DNA of 8,732 nt from CAZLBC01 sp964557575 (lineage in GTDB: Bacteria; Planctomycetota; Phycisphaerae; SM23-33): assembly GCA_964557575.1 (NCBI GenBank), contig CAZLBC010000144.1, positions 1 to 8,732 on the forward strand, written 5' to 3'. The position numbers and the translations under genes were made by a program. Below the pieces are notes generated by a model. That model was not told where the DNA came from. It made no database searches and saw nothing but the letters and a program-made list of their open reading frames with translations. This document shows positions 1 through 6,300 of the stretch, one piece after another. Every line of letters starts with the position of its first letter. Within the stretch, counting starts at the first letter, position 1.

Positions 1-11
1 ACTTGAAAAAA

Positions 12-32
12 CCGGTCTTCGGATGAGGCCGG
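12..32. terminator. Hairpin, possible terminator of an upstream transcript
   Basis: CCGGTCT (12-18) can pair with AGGCCGG (26-32) around a 7-nt loop, giving seven pairs including one G-U wobble in the + strand RNA. Six A residues precede it (6-11). In the + direction the following DNA is only loosely T-rich (35-55). In the - direction a T run would follow directly, but the wobble becomes an A-C mismatch. It may close a gene that ends just before the window. No gene inside the window needs it. Confidence 0.3.
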
Positions 33-37
33 GGTAT

Positions 38-96
38 TGCTGTTTGTGATTTTTCGTGTTTTGCAGATAAACGGGTTCCTATGCTGTTTGTTATTT
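38..96 (+). repeat. Imperfect direct repeat upstream of and overlapping the promoter
   Basis: TGCTGTTTGTGATTT (38-52) recurs as TGCTGTTTGTTATTT (82-96), 14 of 15 bases identical, with starts 44 bp apart, close to four helical turns. The second copy covers the putative -35 hexamer. This could be a paired regulator-binding site, or chance in a T-rich stretch. No known operator consensus was recognised. Confidence 0.3.
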
Positions 97-116
97 CTGA
101 ACTGCTGAAATATAAT
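88..116 (+). promoter_or_regulatory. Sigma70-type promoter for the giant gene
   Basis: TTGTTA (88-93) matches the -35 consensus at four of six positions. It is followed by an exact 17-bp spacer and a perfect TATAAT -10 (111-116). Transcription would start near 122-124, leaving about 230 nt of untranslated leader before the ATG at 356. It is the best promoter-like pair I see in the upstream region. Planctomycete sigma factors may prefer other sequences, so the call rests only on the match and spacing. Confidence 0.5.
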
Positions 117-122
117 ATTGAT

Positions 123-343
123 TTCAGCAACACATGCAGATAACGCGCACTCATCAGAAACACGGAGAAGTATGCAGAGACGAGGACTAATCATCGCAGG
201 AAAAAACGGAGGACATCGCGTTGCCCGGTGTCCCTGCCCGGCGGCGGTACGACGTTCGACATTTCGCGGGGTGACAAATCAGATAATCACGTTTTTCGCG
301 CGAAAGCTCAGAACAATCCAATTATAGAAACCATATTGCAACC
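123..343 (+). other. Probable 5' untranslated leader without a recognised element
   Basis: The stretch between the predicted transcription start and the RBS holds no credible gene. A 69-codon TTG-initiated frame (118-327) has no ribosome-binding site and low-complexity basic content. I looked for cyclic-di-GMP and other familiar riboswitch cores and did not recognise one. Visible structures are a short hairpin (GGACA 211-215 with TGTCC 229-233) and a perfect 12-bp palindrome, TTTCGCGCGAAA (294-305). Either could be regulatory. Confidence 0.35.
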
Positions 344-349
344 GAGGAG
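344..349 (+). promoter_or_regulatory. Ribosome-binding site fixing the start at 356
   Basis: GAGGAG lies six bases before the ATG at 356, a near-ideal Shine-Dalgarno match and spacing. It favours this ATG over the in-frame ATG at 383 (Met10), which has no comparable purine tract. Confidence 0.8.
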
Positions 350-355
350 AGAAGT

Positions 356-3300
356 ATGTTACAGACGTGCGGCGCGATAAAGATGCTCATTAAAGGGTAC
401 CGCGCTATTCTCAACCGGCAGAAAATCGCCGGGTTGAGGGCGATCTTCAGGAGAGCGCGATGCCGGCACGTTCGGCCCCTTGAAACCACGCCACCGCTGG
501 CGGAGAACCTGGAACCGAGGCTGCTGCTGTCGGCTACGTTTGAGCCGGGGCACGTGGTGACGGACCTCCACAATTCGTGGGGGATCGTATCAGCTTGTGC
601 GACAGATATCGACAACGATGGGTTTGCTGACGTGGTGTCTACCGAGAATGGTTCAATTGTCTGGCACGAGAACGATGGAAATGGTGTATTTTCAAAAAAA
701 CACAATGTTTGGACCGCAACAACATCTTCATCGGCATCTCAGGTGAATGCTCGTGACATAGACGGCGACAGTGATATGGATGTCATTTCATCGGGATCTG
801 ACCATCTCGCCTGGCATGAAAACACGGCAAACGGCAACTTCACAAGACACTTGATTACAACATCAGGTAGTGATATATGCACTCCCAGACTGGTAGATAT
901 CGACGGCGATTATGATGTTGACATATTATCATTGCTGTGCGGTTCTATAGTGTGTTTTGAAAACGACGGCAACGAGAACTTTACCAAACACACTCTCACA
1001 ACAACCCCACAAGAACCATGGGAACAAATTGAGTCAATAAGCACTGCAGATATCGATGGAGACGGACTTCAAGACGTATTATGGGCCAGTGATAATACAA
1101 TCGGGTGGCATCGAAACAACGGCAACTGCAATTTCACACAAAATACGATAACACATGCAGTCACCGGGGTGAGCGATGTCTACGGAGAGGACATAGACAG
1201 TGACGGGGATATAGACGTTTTAACAGCCGATCACGACTCAATTGAGTGGTTTGAAAACGATGGAAACGGAAATTTCGGTGATGGTCATGTTATAAGAACA
1301 TATGGCCCTTTCGATTTGTCCAGTAATTCTGTATATGCAGATGATCTGGACAGCGACGGCGATGTGGATGTAATTTCAAAGGTAAAAAACCAGTTACATT
1401 GGTATGAAAACGACAGCAGCGAAAATTTCACAGAACATATTATAAGTCTAAAGAGCCAGTTTGATATTTGCGTGGCGGACATAGACAGTGACGGCGACAG
1501 CGACATCCTTTCCAGCGTTGCCGCTAGCCTCGCCTGGTTTGAAAACAGGAATATCGGTCCGGTCGTAACGGGGCATACGCCGTCAGGGACCGTAGGAAAT
1601 GCGGGTTTTATACGGTTTCTGTTCGATTATCGCATGGATACAACAAGTTTCTCAATTGTCGATGATATCATCGATTTTACCGGTCCGGGGGGCGGCAGCC
1701 TCCTTGGCGAAATCACCGGTTATACCTGGCAGGATCCCCGCACACTTGAAGTAACGTTCAGTGAACAAACCGCGGAAGGTGATTACACCTTGACGATCGG
1801 GCCGGATATTCTCGACGAAACCGGCAGTGCAATGAATCAGGACAGGGATGAAGTGTGGGGAGAAACAGACGAGGACAGTTACGCGGCCTCTTTTGCCATC
1901 TCAAATTCGCTCGGCACAAGAGTTCTCCATGAAGACTGGGAATCCGGCGCTATCAACACCACCGTCTGGGACACATGGGGCGAGTGGGACTCTGGGTTAG
2001 ATGCCGAGCCAGCCCCTCCTACCGTACGATCGGAACTGGGTTATCAAGGATCCATTGGCCTGAGTACAGATACTCTTGATTTATCCGGCATCGTTTCAAA
2101 GCAAGAATTTGATTTGACACAGGGGATTCGAGTTCGATGGAAATTGAGAATTCCCTACACAAAACATGTCGGTAGGTCTGAAATATTTGGGGAGATTACT
2201 ACGGGTGAGATTAACGATGGCGGGTTCAGCGCGTCGGGCCTGGCGTCTTTTGAAAAGTGCGGGATTACTACATGGGATGTAAACAGCAATTCTTATTTTG
2301 CCCATGCAAACTACCAAATTTACGATACGAACAGCAGTACCGGTGAACTGATCGGTTTCGGCGATCTTCCTTTGCCGGGGGACAGCTGGGTCACCGCTGA
2401 AATGGTGGTGCACCAGGACGGACATGTCTCAACGCGGATTAACGAGCAGCTCTGGAACGTCACCCTGTTGCCCCAAGATCTGTCTGTATTAGGCGATGAC
2501 AACGACGGCTTTGTCCCCGTGCAATTCCAGGGTCGACGTTGGGGGGGAGCCACCCCGGTTATTGACGACATCCAAATTTATGTCGGCGTAGACGAACCTT
2601 CACCCCTTCCTGTGGTGGAGCCGCCCCCCAACGGCACAGCGCCGCCTTTGAAACAGGAGATCGAGGGATATCTCAACGGGATGTTGAATCCTGTCTATAC
2701 GGAAGGAAGCACGTACACCCATCCCCACCTTGCAGACATAGACAATGACAATGATCTCGATCTCGTCGTCGGCCGCATGGAAACGTCCGAAGACATCATA
2801 ACAGGCGACCTTCAGTTTTTTCTGAATACCGGCACGTCAACAGCGCCAAACTGGTCCCTCGGAACGGATGATTTTATTGTGTCTGGCACCAGACATGTTA
2901 CGGCGCCATACTTTGCCGACATAGACGGCGACGGCGATCTGGACGGTTTCTTCCGACATGTGGAATCCGGCAATCTCTACTTTTATCGAAACACCGGCAC
3001 GCCGGAGGATATGCAACTGGAACTGGAAGATCAGGATTACATATCACCTCCCTACGATCAGGGTATCCAAAACGCGTGTTTTGCGGATATCGACTCAGAC
3101 GGTGATCTGGATATGTTCGTTGGTGCCTTTGATGCAGGTAGTGGCCATGCTTATTTATACGTAAATGAGGGCACAGCTAATTCACCGCTATGGCCGTCGA
3201 GTCCAACTACTAATCTAAATTTTTCTGATCTCGGTTGGTATGTGCCCTCTCTTGATATAGTCGATATTGACGATGACGGAGATTTTGATGTCATAATTGG

Positions 3301-6300
3301 TTATTCCCACGATATAACCGCAGACACTTATTTTGTGGAAAACACGGGCACCGCCACAAACCCGGAATGGGGGTGTGAAGAACGCTTGTTCACCGGCCCC
3401 AGTTATAGCAATTTAACCACCCACGGCGACCTGGACGGCGACGGCGATTTCGAAGTCCTCGTCGGCACCTACGAAGGCCTCGTCGCGTTGTACGACGAGG
3501 ACGCGTCCGGCGAATGGCAGCGGCAATCCTTCTCCTACCTCTCTCCCGACGCCGGGGACGAAAGCGCCCCGGTCCTCGTCGATCTCGACGGCGACCATGA
3601 CCTCGATATCCTGGAAGGCACACTGCAGGGCGAGGTCCTCTACTTCGAAAACAGCGGCGACCCGCATACCGCCATGTGGGAATCGCCCGTGCACGTTGAG
3701 CGGGACATCGGGATTCCGGTCAACCATTACGCCCTGACCCCCGCCGCCGGCGACCTCGACGGCGACGGTGTCACCGACCTCCTGTTCGGCGACATGGAAG
3801 GGACGCTCACCATCATCTGGAACGAGGGGACCGCAACGCAGCCTTCCTGGGGCGGCATCGATACGCACGTCGGCGGGCTTGATTTCGGCTGGCGGTCCGC
3901 ACCCGCCCTCGGCGACATCGACAACGACGGCGACATCGACCTGTTCGTCGGCAGGGGCGAAGGAACGGTGGCCTGGTACGAGAATGTCTCGGCCGGCGGC
4001 GGTCCGAACTGGCAACTGGTCGACGACCGCGTCGCCGACCTGGACGTCGGCTTCATGTCACGGCCGACGCTGACGGACATCGACAGTGACGGCGACCTGG
4101 ATATACTGGTCGGCAACAACAACGGCCTTATTGCCAAGATCCGCAACGACGGAACGATCGATGCGCCCGTTTTCGTGGAGGCCGGGACCAACATCATGCC
4201 CGAGGCGGCCATGCCGCTCGCAACGCCCGCCTTCGGCGACACGGACGATGACGGCGATCCGGACTTGTTTTTAGGCGAATACCGCGGCGGCCTGGCCTTC
4301 TGGCGCAACCTCTCCGACAAGCTCAGGCTGTCGACAAGCGCGATAACTCTCCCGGCCGGCGATTCAAAGCAGTTTCAGGTCATCGACCCGCCCGGCGGCG
4401 CCGACCTGGAATGGTCATTCGTGCGTAACCAGAGCGGCGCCGGCCCGCTGACGGTCGTCGACGAAAACACCGTCCTCTACACGACGGGGCCGACCGCGGG
4501 CCCCGACGTTTATGACGTCATCGCGGTCCGGGACCGCACGACCGGCCTGACGGCGAAGGCCCATGTGAACGTGATAACCGTCGCGGACACCGACGCGATG
4601 GGGCGAGTGATTATTGTCGCGGGCAAAAAACACGATGACAACACATGGGACAACGTCAACAACACGGCCAACTTCGCCTACCGCACACTCCGCAACCGGG
4701 GGTTCCGCGCGGAGGATATCTGTTACCTCAGCCACGACCTGACCCAGGACGTCGATAACGACGGCGCGATCGACGCCGATGACCTTACCAATCTCTCCCA
4801 CGTTCAGGAGGCATTCGAGGGATTTGCCTCGGAGGCCGACCGGCTGACCGTCCTGTTCGTCGACCACGCGTTTTCCGACATTGATGCCAACGCACACTTT
4901 CGCCTGAATCCCACCGAAACGCTCGATGGCGCGACGCTTGGTACCTGGCTGGATACCTGGCAGTCACAGGGCGGCACCCGCGAGGCCGTGGTGGTCATCG
5001 ATGCGTGTTATTCAGGCAGTTTTCTCGACGAGATCAACGCCGCGGGGCGCGTTGTTATCGCCAGCGCGCGGGAGGATGAACGGAGCTTTTTCCCCGCCGG
5101 TGGCAAAATATCCTTTACGCACTCATTTTTCAACGCCCTCTATTCGGGCCTCGATGTCCGTGCCTCGTTCAACGAAGCGCGGGACAGCATGTCCTACATG
5201 CTCGGCAATCAACATGCCGTTCTGGACGACAACGGGGACGGGGTATACGATACCGCGGACGGCGACTTTGCGGCCGGGCTGCGGGTCGGCGAAAGCTTCG
5301 TCGCCGGCGGGGGACGCCCGCAGATATGCCGCATTTCAGAGAGCCAGACCATTGCTTCCGGCACCGCGGCGACACTCTGGGTCAACAATGTCACGGGGGC
5401 CTACCCGATAGACCGCGTCTGGGGTATCATCATACCTCCCGGCTATCAGCCCGATCCCGATTCCGACAACCCGATCGGCCAGTTGCCCCAGGTTGAACTC
5501 ACTGACGACGGGACCGGCCGCTGGTCATGCGACTGCAGCGGTTTCGGGGAATCCGGGGCGTATGCCGTGCTGATATACGCCCGCGACACTGCCGGCAACA
5601 TCTCCATACCGGAGAAGACGACGGTCTACCAGGGCGGCTTCACCGAGAAGGCCATCGTCGTCGCCGGCGACGGAGACTTCAGCGCCACCCAGCCGTGGGA
5701 CACGACCAATACCATGACCAACCGCGTCTACCGGACCCTGCTGGACCGGTGGTTCGAGCCGGAAGCGGTTTGCTACCTCAACAGCGATAACACCCAGGAC
5801 GTCGACGGCGACGGTTTTCTCAATGACATCGACGGTCCGCCGACGCTGGCCGAACTGCAGGACGCCATCGGGACCTGGGCGGCCGACGCCGACGAGCTGA
5901 CCTTGTACTTCACCGGCGGGGGCGCGGCGGGCGGCTTCCGGATGAACGACGGCGAGCTGCTGGCACCGGCCGACCTGGACGGCTGGCTGGACACCTTCCA
6001 GGCCGCCGATCGCGACGTGACGGTGGTGTTCGACGCCTCGTTCTCCGGCGGCTGGGTCCCGGACCTGATGCCGCCGACCGATCGTAACAGGGTTCTGATA
6101 GCCAGCACGCCGGCCGGCGAACAGGCCCTCTGCGAAAACAACGGCGCCGTCTCGTTCACCCAGTTCTTCATGAACCACGTGTTCGAAGGGTGTGACCTGC
6201 AGAAAACCGTGGGAGGGACGATGGACATCATCGGCACCCTGGTCGATCCCAGCCAATGGCTGCAGCTCGATGACGACGGGGATGGTATAGCCAACGAAAA

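Noticed and set aside
118..327. 69-codon TTG-initiated + strand frame in the leader
   Set aside because: It has no Shine-Dalgarno sequence, starts at or before the predicted transcription start, and encodes an Arg/His-rich product without any recognisable pattern.
123..343. Riboswitch, for example a cyclic-di-GMP type, in the long leader
   Set aside because: The conserved core sequences of the classes I know were not found by eye. A covariance-model scan of 100-356 would be decisive.
383..385. In-frame ATG (Met10) as an alternative start
   Set aside because: There is no purine-rich ribosome-binding site at proper spacing, while the ATG at 356 has GAGGAG six bases upstream.
3413..4015. 200-codon open frame on the - strand over the propeller repeats
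   Set aside because: Antisense to periodic DxDxDG repeats. The apparent periodicity of its product (repeated Val-Ala-Val and similar) simply mirrors the sense-strand repeats.
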